In this document: piece by piece, positions 44,763 to 58,000 of the stretch
How positions within the stretch are numbered: position 1 is the stretch's first letter
Layout of the letters: every line of letters starts with the position of its first letter
From: Nereocystis luetkeana
Lineage: Eukaryota; Sar; Phaeophyceae; Laminariales; Laminariaceae
Direction: 5' to 3'
DNA: 64,000 nucleotides
Assembly: GCA_031213475.1 (NCBI GenBank)
Contig: JARUPZ010000035.1
Span: 2,765,453 to 2,829,452, forward strand
Translations under genes and position numbers: made by a program
The notes under the pieces: model-generated
What the model saw: the letters and a program-made list of their open reading frames with translations, nothing else
Database searches by the model: none
What the model was told of the DNA's origin: nothing

Positions 44763-47692
44763 GCGGGTTGAAACGAAAATGGCCGAAAGCTAAAGAGCTG
44801 CAGGCCTCGCGTGGGTGGGAGGGAGGCCGGGGGGTAAAACTGGAGGACGCGAAGCGTTGCTGACATTACCGTATACTTGGGCGGGAGGGGGGGGGTGTAC
44901 TCGATAACATCCATGGCCGTAGTCCATTTGACCAGATGCCGTCACATCCCTACAATACCGGGACGGAGCAGGGGGGTGCAAAGTGCAAAGGATAACTTTG
45001 GCTGTATCTGCAAAAAGTATCATGCACTAATTTCGAATAGTTTTCCCCCAAAAACATGGGTGCAGTTCTTTTAGGTGGGGGCCACGCAGGCATGAGTTAT
45101 TGCAAAAAGTTTGAAACAAAATATAAAAGTAATCAGTAAAAACTCGTAAAGTGTCTGTGTGGTTCGGTTTTGGCTCTCGATGATAGATTGCAAGCTGTTT
45201 ATGTTTTAAGCCGTGATAGGCCCGGGCGTTGCCACTGCGCGGCGTTTTGGGCAGGGGAGGGGGGGGGAAAGAGGATACACGAGCAGCTTGCGTGCATCAA
45301 CACGCACCCGCGTGCTTCAAGGGTGATAGCTCGGCGTATTTTACCTGAAAATACGTACCGGGTACCAGGTACACCCTTGCGGTTGCAGCCCGTACATAGT
45401 AAAAGTCTACTATCACGGGGAGCCATAGTAATACACAGTGAGTGATCAGAACTCACATCGGGCCCAAAAACCGCGTTTCCCCCTTATGTGTATGAACCAT
45501 GTTTGGTTCTGGTTATTGTGTTCCCCCGTAAATAATCGCGGCAGCCGAGGAAAGGGGTATATGGTTGCTGCAGCGTTGGTGCAGGAAAGCGCGGGTGGCG
45601 TGCCTTACAGGTCGCGGCTGTTAGAAAAGGGGCGTGTTTCTAAGAGCAACCAGATGGTAAGAGTGGTCGTGTTCACGATTCTGGCGGGGGTTTTTTGTCT
45701 GCGTGTGTGTGTCTCGTGCTGCCGTCACGCAGTGTGGGTACCTTTTCGCAATGGAGTTACGGGTTGGTGTCGGGCGCAACAAGTACAGCAGTCGGCGGAT
45801 AGGCGTTGCGTGGCAACACCCCCCTGACGTTGTAAAGCCGGGAGAGGGAGGTGCTCGTGATGACCACGAGGGGGGTTAGCCTCTTGAGTCATCTCCATGC
45901 GTGTTGCTAGTGCTCGAAGGCTTCGATTTTGAGTTGTTTCGGCAGGCGAGCCGGGCCGAAAAGGGGCTGCTGCTCAGTCGCTCGGGATAAGTTAAGTTTT
46001 TTTTTTTTTTTTTTGTAATGGCCTGACTGTTGAGAATGCACGCATCTTTCCGATGGCACCGCGGGTTGATTTTTTTCGCGGCTGCTATTAATACGCATGC
46101 GCTTTAGCTTCCGCGCGTGTGTCCTGTGTGCGGCTCGCACGGTCACGCTATAGTCGCGCGGGCGTTTCGCTGATACCTATAGGACGGCGGCTATCATCGC
46201 TGGAGCACCTGGCTGAGTGAAAGGATCGCCCTCGCCAACGCAAATTAAATATAAACATTAATTCATTATTTGTACAGCAGTATAGATACACCGACCAAAC
46301 CGGAGAGAGTAAAGTGACTGCTGCGTGCGATTATCTACGGTAACAGCAAGTAGCACCGTCGGTTACACCCCAAAATCCACATCTACCTAGGAAACCCGGG
46401 GATGTACCCCGGATGTCCCCTGATGACCACACATCTCAGTGATGTCCAGACTGAAAGATCGTGACGCTTCAGCTTGAGTTACGCAAAACTGGATGTTACC
46501 TTGGTCAGACACGCGTTGGCGTGCCAAGGCTCAATCAAGGCTTTGTGGTTCGATGCCCGTCGGTTCTCGTGGGCTCCATACGGTGCCCGCCCGTTTTGCG
46601 AGCCCATTTTTTTTTCAATTCTGCGTATCAAAATGGCGGCCGTCCGTTTTGCAGGCCCAAAATGCGTCCACTCTATGGGCTCAAAAATGGCGTTCGTTCG
46701 TTTTGTAGGCCCAAAAAGCGTCTATTTGTGCGCTCAAACAGGCGTGGACTGCCATCGAAAGCTGCTCGGGCCGCGCCTTTTTGTCATCTCCTGCGTCAAA
46801 ACCCGGAGCTTCTCGTGCGCCAACTTATCGATGGCAAATGTACCCAAGAAGGAAAAACCCTGGTGCAAACACGGCACCGTATTTTTCCCCTGTTTACAAC
46901 GTACCAGGTACTCCTGGTAGACTGCATCCCCTCTTATACACCACCACAACCACAAAAACAAAGTCTAGAGGAACAAACATGGTGGCTGAGCAAGCCTGCG
47001 TGCAATACGTAGGAATAGATTTGTGGAGGAGAGGTTTGGGGAAAGGTTCGTAGACTGGTCGTCACACACGTGCCGACGGAAGACATATCAGAAGGGATAT
47101 CCTATTGGAGAACCTATACCGACGAACTGGGCGGTAGCCCATATAATAGCCTAAGGCCGAGAGCTGAGGCGCAGCTTACTGGCCTACTGCTCGAGCTCAG
47201 ACTCCTCCACCCGCACGTGGGGGGTTCTCTCTTCGCCTACATACGATTCGTAGGGAGGAAAACCTGCAGCTCCTGGTAGAGGGTCAAATCTACCACTTCC
47301 CTGGGGACCCTGCGGCAGTAGTAGGGGCTTCATATTGGCGTCGACGATGGGATTCGAATTCACGCCGGAAACGCCCAACGGCTCATGAAGTACCTTGGTA
47401 TATACGTATATGCCTGGTAAACTTCGTACCAGCATAGGTTCATCGACCATCCAGCCTCATAAAAAAAACAGTGCACCGGGAAACGGCACGCCATCAATAC
47501 CGGTATTGGCGCTGTATTACAATTGCCTATTATTTTGTCGTGTACAGCATGTACAGGTGCCTAGAAAGGGTGAACGTATGAACATACGGAGGTCGAAGAT
47601 CATTGGTCATTCGCACGAGGTACGTATAATAGGCGTCTCGTGACGGACGTTTTCCCGTGTAGTGTATCTCCGCTGGTTTTTTGTGTTTATTA
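44763..47692. other. Convergent intergenic region, parvulin to TPR gene
   Basis: Holds a poly-G/GTACTCGAT fragment (44889-44978), an ATCAGAACC fold-back (45413-45535), a poly-T run (about 45994-46014) and repeated TTTTG-GGCCCAAAA microrepeats at 46600-46720. No gene recognised. Confidence 0.5.
45413..45535. repeat. ATCAGAACC fold-back repeat
   Basis: Left end ATCACGGGGAGCCATAGTAA, right end TTGTGTTCCCCCGTAAATAA, with GATCAGAACTCAC and TTTGGTTCTGG inside. The ends resemble the CCATAGT MITE, suggesting related families. Confidence 0.6.
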
Positions 47693-50600
47693 TTAGCGGA
47701 GAAGATGCATCGCAGCCCAATCGTCTCCATTTTCTAGGATGCTCGTGTAGCGCACTTCCCAGCCCTCTTCGAGGGCCAGCGTCCATTTCAGGCTAGCCAA
47801 ACCGGGGCCTCGGAGGCGTTCTCCAACGTACATTTTCCTGCGAGTAGTGAGATAGGAGGGAGATACCGCACAGTACGGCGTTGGCGGTCCAAAAATAGTT
47901 TCCGTGGTCACGATATTAGTTGCCTCTCATGTCTTTATTTCCCACTGTCGAGTATTAGTATGAACGGGGTCTCTGATGCAAAAAAAATATGAGATGGTAT
48001 ATATATACCCTTAGGTTCTCCGTCTGAACTATTAATAAATTTCAAAGCACTAAAAATATTAGAACAAATTAGGCACCCCGACTATCGCGACTATTATTGA
48101 AGACGATCTGGCCTCGGGTCCGATTCTTATGACAGAAGCATGACGACTCCGACTATTCTCCGATTTCTTGAGGACGGTTCTCGATTGAGCCTGACTTATG
48201 ATGATTCGTGACCCCGATGTTTTGTATGGCGACAGCAATTATTGGTATTAATAGGCGGCATTGATGAGTCTCCGGGGACGGGGGCGGGTACGCGACGTAA
48301 AATTGGAAGCGAACTGCTCCCCTCAGCCAGTGGTATCATACGCGTTCATCAACACCCACACCAACCGGCAGCAGTAGCAGCAGCAGAACCCCCCCCCCCC
48401 CCCCCCCCCCTCTCTCCCCCTCGCTCCCTCTTTCTCCCTTCTCCTTCCCCTCTCTCTTCACCAGCAGCAATAATTGATTCAAAGTATTCGTACCCATATT
48501 GTACACCTGGTAATACTTTCATCCTAGGGTGTGTGTTATCTATACCAGGTAATAGTTAATAGCGTTATTGTGCGGGTATTTACCTGAGCGAAGCATACAC
48601 TTCCAACCGCTCCAAAAGCTTAACCGACCGCTGCGCACCCTCAAGCCGTTCCTCCAGACGTGTTGCTCCAACCGCCGTCTGTACATACATATAGCGCACA
48701 CGCAGAGCAGATTCGTACGTACGTCAACGTGTCGTACGAGTTACTTTTTACGAGACCTACCATCGTAGGGGGAGCTCCTTACGATTGGATTATTGAGGCT
48801 ACTGCGTCTACCGATAACGGTCTCCGCTGTGGATCGACCGCACAGCGCTGACTGTTACGCTCCTGCTTCTTCAGTACAGTAGTATATAGTGATCTTACGC
48901 TACTGAGCGTTGAGTAGATAGACTACTGTGCCGCGGTCGCCGCTGCAACATTTATCACGACAACAGGCTGCTGTTATTTTGCCTGGGCCAGGTATTTCTC
49001 AAAAACAAAATATCGGATTATTTGTACGTGCTGGATCTTCGATTGTCTGCGCGTTTCGGCGGCGAGAGGGGATACACATCTACTTACTTTTGTCCATGGC
49101 CCCTGAGAGCACGATATTGCGATTTTTTTCTCAATCTAAAACCCGATAAAAATGTCAGACATCCGCGAGAAACATGCTGCGGGAAGCCGAGACTCCGCAA
49201 GGTCCGCCGGTGGGCGTACCCACGAGGTGGCGGATGCTGTCCCCAGAGGCGCGCCGTGCGGCGGAGCCCTCGATGCTCGAAGTTGGGGCGGAAACCCCAG
49301 GCGTTCCCCTTATGGGGGCGAAGCCCCCGGAACCGAAGTCATATCGACCATAAGTTGGCCAGCAATTGAGTTAAGGCGACAAGAAAAAAAACAGTCAGAA
49401 AAACTAAATGGTGGGCAGTATACTCAGGTGGCGAGTGCTGCTGATGCCGTTGACCACCCCCAAGGGAGCGTTCTTTCTCAACGTTTTTGCATTGTCGTCC
49501 CTATCCTATTCGAGAAGCATAGTTGAGTACCGGCAGGCGTTCAAGCAAGTATTGGACAACCTCTGACAGATGATCGATTCCTACTTCACGATGATCTACT
49601 GTGGTAGGTCTTTCGGGGAAGGTAACTCCCTGGTCTGTTGGAATATGTTAACAGTTCATGCTACAGGGTTGGGGCCGTGTATTCTTTGCATGATCTACAG
49701 TAGGACGTGTTCCCTGGGTTGGATCTGGACTTCTTCTGTACAGATCCTGCACAGCGTGTCGTAACGGCAGGCTAGGATCTACGTAGATGACGTAGATCGT
49801 GATATGTCCAATGTGTGAAATATTGCAAGATTTTGTTCTGTAGGGTACATTCAGGACCATACTCGGGAGTATTCACCCGCGGGTATTACCCTGCAAATAA
49901 CTTTTGTGTGTTTTGTGCGACGTTCATACCCGTACCTAGAACTTATGCAAAAGTTCTCTTAAGATTTCCATACCCTTATCCTGAATCCACTACATACCGC
50001 ACAGAACATAACATTGAAATGTTGTATACGTATCACATGATCGTGTGTGTGCTTTGGCATGTAAAACGGCGACGAAATTTCCTAACGCACCACGAATCAA
50101 ACACCCACAACATACTTAATGATAGTTTGAAACGTATGTGGCACCGACCGAGCAGCTCAGTGGTCTATCCTTTATAAAATGAACACGTGCAACCTTCGCA
50201 GTGCCTCCGCCGCCGCTGCTCTTATGCCGTCGTTTTCTCCTGCCCACACTCCTCCGCATGCGGCCCAACCGGGCCTTCGCCCGGACAACATCGAGAGAAA
50301 CCTGGACGTCAGCAACGTTGGTGCAACACGTAGCAGTGTACTCGTAGTTCATCAAATGTATATATATATATATCCCGTGGGGAGAGGAAGGGGGCGGGTG
50401 ACGACACTCTAAGCCGCAGCACTGCGTTCAGTCTCCCCAGCACGTTGGCTGCCGTATACCACCCTGGGCGGAAGTATTGGGACCATTTTGATTATGAGAC
50501 TAACATCAAGCGTTCCTCATGTTTCCGTTCGGAGTGGTGTGTCGTAGATAAATGCGTGTTTAGAGTGTCGTCCGCTGTGCTCCGTTTGTACAAGGGAAGT

Positions 50601-52482
50601 TAGCAATTACACTTAGGGGCGTAGTACAGAACACACTATATTGTTCAAGCAGTTTCTTAAGTGTGTAGGAACGCCTGGGGCGAGGAACTGCGATACCATC
50701 TATGTCTCGCACCCAAAGCTGAGTGTCAACCACTCAATCGATCGTACTCATAGCTGACGTACGTATTTGCAACAACTTTATGATACCTGGTATAAAAAAG
50801 GAGAAACACGCCATACGAGAGGTGTACTGCGTGGTACGGGATATAAAGTATTTAAGCCCTCACCTGGTGCAGTACAGACAAAAATGCGGCGCAGGCACCG
50901 TATGTAGTTGGCTCCGCGTCTAGCACCTCTAAAAACAGGAGCTCCGCCTGCCTGTCGTCGCCTATGGCAAGAGTATGTTGCCCGACAAGGTATCTAGGAA
51001 AGGAAATAAACAAAATAAATAAAAACGAACAACATCAAGCAGAGTGTAAAAACTTGAGCGGGATATACATACGGTCGTAGGCGTCGCAAAGACCCCCTGC
51101 CCTGTCTTGTGCGCGTACTGTAGTACCAGTGGAGTGTAAATGTTTGGAGAGTTGCGCAAAGATAAATGGCAAAGGGAGATCAACAGCAATACACCACACG
51201 AACGACCTTGAGCAAGGTGTAAAAACTTGACCGGTACACAGGCGCTGCAGACCCCTGTTTCGGTGCGTGGAAATTGCCAGTGGGGGTGCAATGTGTCGGA
51301 GACTTGTGCTTGGCCGCATCGTTGCGGAAGAGGGGTGGCGGGCGGGGCCTATCGCGCTCTGAATTGTGGTACTAGAACAAACATCGCAGAAAAAATTGCC
51401 TTCCCCACCCTCAAGGCAAGGCAAAACAAAGATGATCCCATCGCATTCGAATAGGGACAGAAAGGCTGCTTACTTCGCTTGAGAGCGACAACCCCCCCCC
51501 CCCTCTCTCTCACACACACAAACCTCGCGATTATTCCAGTCTTCGTGTCAGGGGCAGCCCTCGCCGCCTCTCGGAGATGCCATTCTTTTTTAGCGCCGGA
51601 AACACTCCCCTCGCCGTCGCTGGTCCTGGTCCGACAACAAACCGCCGCTCTTCCTCCGCGCCCCCCGAGACAAAACCCCGACAATACGAGGTGCACCTCG
51701 GCCAAGACCCCTTGAATCTCGCTCCCCCCGACAACTCCGGCACGACCATCTTCAGCGAGATACCCACCATTCACTGAGGAAGAAGAGCCTTGGCCGTCCG
51801 CGGGGGCAGCACCTTTTATGTCGTCGGAGGCAGAACGTTTACGCTTGTCCTCGAATTCTTCCTCGAATTCCTCCTCCTCTTCCTCCTCCTCCTCCTCCTC
51901 CTCCTCCTCCTCCTCCTCCTCCTCGTCGTTGTTGCTCTTTCGTCCAACATATTGGTGTGTGTTTTTCTTTTTCGACGATGATGGTGGCAGTGATGCCGCC
52001 GCCGCAGCCGCCGCATCCCCCCCTATACCCTCTCCCGCAGCGGTGATCAAAGCTCGGGAAAGAAGCCGTGCGGCCTCGTTTTTTTCCTCCCCGGACGGCT
52101 GGTGCAGACTCATCACCGTCATCACCGTCATCGCTACCGCTGGTTCCGCTGTCGTCGGCCTGGCGGCGATGGTAACCCCTGAAGGGAACGCTGGGTTCTT
52201 GTGGTTCGGAGGAGGTTGGTGACGGGGAGTGTCGGTAGTTGACAGGACTGCCGCCTTCGAAGGAAAATGAGGGTGATGAGGTTCGATTTTCGGGACATCC
52301 GTGGTGGCTCCCTCTTCGCCGCCACGGCCGCGTCGGTCGGCGCCCGCCGGAGAAAATGGTGACGTCGGATGAGCTGTTTTGTGGTAGGGCGCTAAAAGTA
52401 ATTGTGCGAGGCCGCAGAGAGAGCGGGGATCATCGTGGTCATCGCCGCCGGTACTATTCTGCAGACCGTCTTGGGTTGAGGG

Positions 52483-52513
<31 letters not shown>

Positions 52514-55030
52514 ATCGCACGGCGGAAGAGAGAGATTGCCGAAGTTCGACGACCCTTAGCCGCGCGTACTTGAGCAAGCACTCGTAAGACGTCGGTCGGA
52601 GCTGCCAGAAAATACGAAAAGGTGGTGGGTGGGGGTGGGCACAGGGCCTATCGGGAGCGACTCGGGAAAGTGGTTTTCAACATCGTGAACAATGATGATA
52701 AGGAGATCAGACAACCCACAGCGACCTAATTTTTTGGTTGGCAATTGTTTCCGGCAACCCAGTCGCTCAAGTTCAAGAGCATGAATACTTCATATCTCAA
52801 GCCCCAGAGCCCTGCGAATACCCAAATCTGCTCGCACTATTATTGGACCGCACCCACCTCTGCGTAGCCGTGTCAAAACACTGACGTATACGATGGAACT
52901 ATATAGCGCCCACATTTTCTGAGCCTCCTTACCTGCAGAACTCTCTGCTATACCTACCAGACGACTTTTTTTTCGCAAAAATAACCGTGCACACCTCGGG
53001 GCAAATGATCGATTCCAAAATTCGTGATCTAGACCGTTCAGGGCATGTATAAATTCTAATCTGCATGATCTGTATTACCTGTATGAGCTGTATGAGCTGT
53101 ATGAGCTGTATGAGCTGTATAATCCGCATGATCTGTTTGATGTTTATGATATGTTTGATCTGTATGATCTGTATGATCTGTATGATCTGTATGATCTGTA
53201 GCTCGTGTTGCCGGGTGGGAGCCGTGAGCAACCTTCGTGGTATACGTCGCACATGTTTCCTTGGGTCTGATCTGTACCGTACACACAAATATCCTGCAAA
53301 TTATATCATCGTAACGGCAGGTTAGGGGGTATAGATGATTTACAGTAGACCAAGTGATATACAGTAAATCAATATTTTTCATGTTCGACGTTGTGAAAAA
53401 GTGTTACGCCAAGGGCGAAGTTACAGCAGGTGTCTAATGAAAAATATTGGACGGATTACGCAGTGGGATCTAAAACTATTGGGGCATATACGATCTACCG
53501 GTAGCTCCTTATAGCCCTCTTGGGACTTGGGACTACAGAGCGGAAAACTGACGACACAAAACGAATGGCGATTATGGCAAAATGGTCACTGCGCGACTGG
53601 AGTACGTGATACGAATTGATGTCCCGAGTTTACAACGTAAGCAGTCGTACGTACGCCACCGGGCGCAACACGATCATACCCGCACCGCTGGCCGCTTGCG
53701 CGGTTCGTAGACAGCTGATCACACCAAAAATTATCGTTATTTTGGTCGCTACTACTACTGTATCTCGGCGTTCCAGAAAGTGTTCGCAGTCTAATTACAA
53801 TGGTTGAGGTCCCCTCGCCCCCCGCCCCACGAATCTTGAGTAGCTCTCAATTTTTCAAAAAATCCTACCGTATACCCTTGGAATACACCTACCTTAAGAG
53901 CGTTGAGTTGGCACAGGAGGGGTGATGCGATCGTTTTGCGGCGCTCGGTTTTTCCTTAACAGCGGTACTAAGGGTGCTATCTAAAGACGAACATTACATT
54001 TTCGGAAGGATTTCTCTCTTTCCGACCCGCATCTCTCCGAGAAAACCCATTTTGGGTCAGGTGTTGGCAACCTTGACCTCCCCGCTCTGGAAAAAAAGTC
54101 GAGCGCTGAAAAAAAACCGATCGCAAGCACCTCTGCGCGAACTCAACCTTTTTTTTTTGCCGTAGAACGACTACTCTGCTCACCTCCTGGGCCGGCGCAC
54201 TTGACGGCCTTGCCGAGCAGCTCTTCCGCCCTCGCCGCGGAGCCATCCCCGCTGCCGCCACCGCGTTGCAACAGCGCAAACGCGAGCGCCGTGAGCGTAG
54301 GCACGTGAAATGGCTCGAGCTCCAGAGCCCTCTCCAGCAACGCCTCCGCCTGTTTCTCGTCGATTGCTCTCTTCGCCAAGGCCGCAGTAGCTGTAGCTGA
54401 AGTAGCAGTAGAAGCTGTGCGCGAGGTCTTGTTGTTGTTGGAATGTAGCCTACCATTGCCCGAGGCGGTGCACCTCCAGGCGTATAGATGCATGGCTGCG
54501 GTGCGGAGAAGGGCCGCGCTCTCCCTCCCGCCTGGGACAGGTGCTCCGAGCGCGGAAAGGAGGAGTTCGCGGGGGCCTCTCTCACCGTCGTTGTCGTTGC
54601 CGCCCTGCTTCCAGTTCAATGACGGGGTGGGGTTGGGGTGGGGTTGGGGTGGGGGGGGGGGGGGGGTGTACTCGATAGGAGAATGAGCTCGTTCTCATTC
54701 ATGGCCGTAGTCATATGGCCATAGACCCTCGCATCCCTACGAGTACAATACCGGGACGGAGCATGTCGGGTTTTCACCGACCGGGCAGACATTGCTTTCA
54801 TCAGGCTTTGCGAAGTGCCGTCAGGTGTCTGGCGAGTCGCATGAAGGGTGAGCTGCATCCTACTAAGAACCGCTTGTGAGGAGAGGGGGGGATTAGTCGA
54901 TATCGTAAATGGCCCGAGTCGTATGACCGAGGGGGGTGGGGGGGTTGGGGGTGGTGTACTCGCTTATTGCTTGCCTTAGTCATTAGACCATTGATTTGAC
55001 CATTGACCACGCTTCCCGTTCGAGGCGGAG

Positions 55031-55063
<33 letters not shown>

Positions 55064-58000
55064 AGGGGGGGGGGGGCATCTCTTGCATGGAAGTAGTCGT
55101 ATGATCATAGGCGCTCGCATCCCTACAATGCCGGGACGGAGCACAGCGGCTTTCACCGACCAGGCAGGCATTTCTTGCACCAAGCTTTGCGAAGCGCCGT
55201 GAGGTGTTGGGCGAGTCGCATGAAGGGCGAGCTGCATCCTACTAAGAACCGCTTTTGAGGTGGATTTTCTTGCATATGGTGACAGGGCTAATGAACTGAT
55301 TTATTTTCTGGTGTAGCCACTTCCAGAATCAGTGATGGATTTACTATGTATCTGCCTCGTGGGTGCCTTACCATATACACACTACGTGATACACCATCCC
55401 TCTTGTGCGGAGTTAAGTGCTCTCTTCCACAAAATGACTTTATTCGATCGCCAGTCGTGGCAACCGCAAAAAAACCCCGGCACCCTCGTTGTCTAGCTCA
55501 CGCAGTGAGAGGGTGAGAAAAAGGATGCTTCAATCACTTGTTTGCTTTTAGCGGCGATTCGAGCCAAGTGAACGCCTCGTTTTAGAAGGGGACGATCTAC
55601 CCACCAAGTTAGTCAGCGCTGACATGAGTAGAGCAAAAAGTTATGTTATACCTTCCGACCAATAACCCGATGGTTCAATGGTTGGCTAGATATCTTGTTT
55701 TATGGACACCCCTCGCTGCCCGCCAAGAAAGTAACGTTCGTAGGTGGGTGTTGTCAACAACAAGCCCATTATTAGCATGCAAGGCGACGAGCCGTCGTGC
55801 TACAATGGTCGATATTTCCCCTCATGATATATATTGTAGAGCAGGTTGCCCTGCTGTTCCCTAGGTGTTACCATTTAATACAAGGTTGGACGGAGGTATG
55901 GAAATTCTTTCGCGACATAGATATTTGCTAGGTAAATTTTTGCTTGATTGAAGATGCTGCTGTTTGTTGCCGCTATGTAGTTATTGTTCCTTGCGTGGGT
56001 TTTCAGAAAAAGTGATAGCAGCAGGAGATACCAGGAATACAGTAGACGCTGACCAATTTGTATAGATCGTCCAAGACAGATAGTTGTATTTCCCGACCTT
56101 GGTACGATTTTTTCAGCTGGTGTAGCCGGGTGGGACCCCTCACAGTCTGCACGATCCGGCGGCGCGCGTTTCCCGGGTTGGATGGGTGCTACGCGTGAAA
56201 ATCCTGCGCATAGCCTCTCACAACGGCAGGAGAGGGAACTAGATGATCTGCGGTAGATAGATAGATAATGATCTGTATTATCTGTCCGAGGTATGGAAAT
56301 TTCAGCTGAGGAGCTACCCAATATTGGCCAAGAATCCTGTTCTTGTTTTTACAAGCATCATAGGCCAATGGTAGAAGATAGGTGCCATACCAGTACTTGT
56401 TTGCCGGGCTGGAGCGTGCGTGCGATACCCTTTTCCTTATCGGATTCGTGCTCTTTTTGGGTTAGATCTACAGTAGCTCCTCAGGAGAGGAAGCGTCTTC
56501 AGAAAATTTCGGGGGTGCACCTGAAAAATAAAACTGCGCGTTTTGACTCTGTTGAATAGCTCAAGTTAAGAGAAAAAATAGAACAAAAAAGAGAGGTGCG
56601 CCATGCTATCTCGTATGGTCGATGGCTTCAAGCTACATTCGAGTACGTGGTAGTGGTGAGCCCATTTTGTGCACAAGAACATAGTGCACTTAGGCCACAG
56701 CTGTGAGCTCGACCGATCGAGTAGCAACACCCAGCAGTGCAATAGCTGCGTGATACGTCGGGCACATACATGCGTGTTCTACATTCCTTTTAAACAAAGC
56801 CGCTAACGTGCGGTATTTGTGAACTCGATCGATTTTGAATAGTATCAGGTAGTTAATACTCAACGGCAAGACCAGGCTAGCGTGGGGAGAAGGAAAGAAA
56901 ATACCGCAACGAAACAAGCCAACAACGAACCCTAATTTTCCCGAAAAGTGCGGCGCTTCGGCTTTACCGAACACGGAACACCCTGCGAACCACCGACGCC
57001 CTTGCCGCCGGAGGTACGCGACTTGAACTCTTTCACGCTTCGAGCAAATCATCGATTACCCCTTGGTGATGTAGATCTTTCAGGGCAGATATATTTCTGA
57101 TCTGTATGATTTGTATGATCTGTATGATCTAGCTCATGTTGTCGGGCGGGAGCCGAAAAAATCTGCTTGACGATATTTTAACAGCACGTGTTTGCTAGGT
57201 TGGTTCTGTGCTCCTGTACAGATCCTCCTGCACGATATCTCATAAACTGCAGGTTAGAAGGATCTAGATGAAGTACCTGTAGATCGCGATATATCTGCTT
57301 TGACGACGAGTGTTATCTCGTTTTCGTTCGTACCTTTTCATCTCTTCTGTAACCGTCCACGTCCTCTTTCTTCGAGGTTTGTGTCCCTCCCACATTTGTT
57401 TTCGACAAAAGACGCCTTCTTAACGCCACGGCGAGTCCCCTGGTAGCCGGCACGAAGGTGACACCCCGGGAGGAGGCGTTTCTCGCCCTCCGGAAGGCGG
57501 CGGCTGCCCTGTCGAGCGCCGTCTCTAGGTCATCGTCTGAACCCCCGCTGCCGTGTTCGGAGAGCAAGAAGTAACCCAGAGCGGTGTGGGCGGAGGGCTC
57601 CTGCGGGTACCTGAGGTTGTGCGGTTTTGTTTAAAAAAAGTTTTATAGAGTTGCGGCATTATTGGTATATAGGGGGGAGGGGGGGGGAGGAGCGCACCCG
57701 AGGCTTGCGTCCACTACATCGTCTCCTTAACAAAAATAGGTGAGTTCGCACAGGGGTGATGCGATCGCTTGTCAGTGCTTGTTTTTTACAGAGCGGGAAG
57801 GTTTGCCATTAACACCGAATAACAAGGTGATTTCGGAAAATATTCGGTCGAGAGAGAGCCGGTCGAATATGTAATGTTCAACTTTAAACGATTCATAGCA
57901 CCCTTGCCGCTGTAAATAACTCGAGCGCTGAAAAACGAGCGCACCCCTGTTCGGGAGTAACTCTACTTACGGTATTTCACAGTACGTACGTGACCCAAGT

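Larger units (their letters stand above)
54605..57333. other. TPR gene intron 4
   Basis: Holds two poly-G/GTACTCGAT repeat copies and two GATC-rich MITEs; no exon was recognised. Confidence 0.5.

Noticed and set aside
49180-49370. GC-rich segment with a GGGGGCGAAGCCCCC hairpin, considered as a structured RNA or organelle insert
   Set aside because: No family could be recognised and the segment is isolated; left as unexplained intron sequence.
51349-51763. Downstream part of the 410-codon minus-strand ORF
   Set aside because: After the GG|GTATCT donor the sequence loses TPR character and the next exon joins in phase at 50993, so this part is intron.
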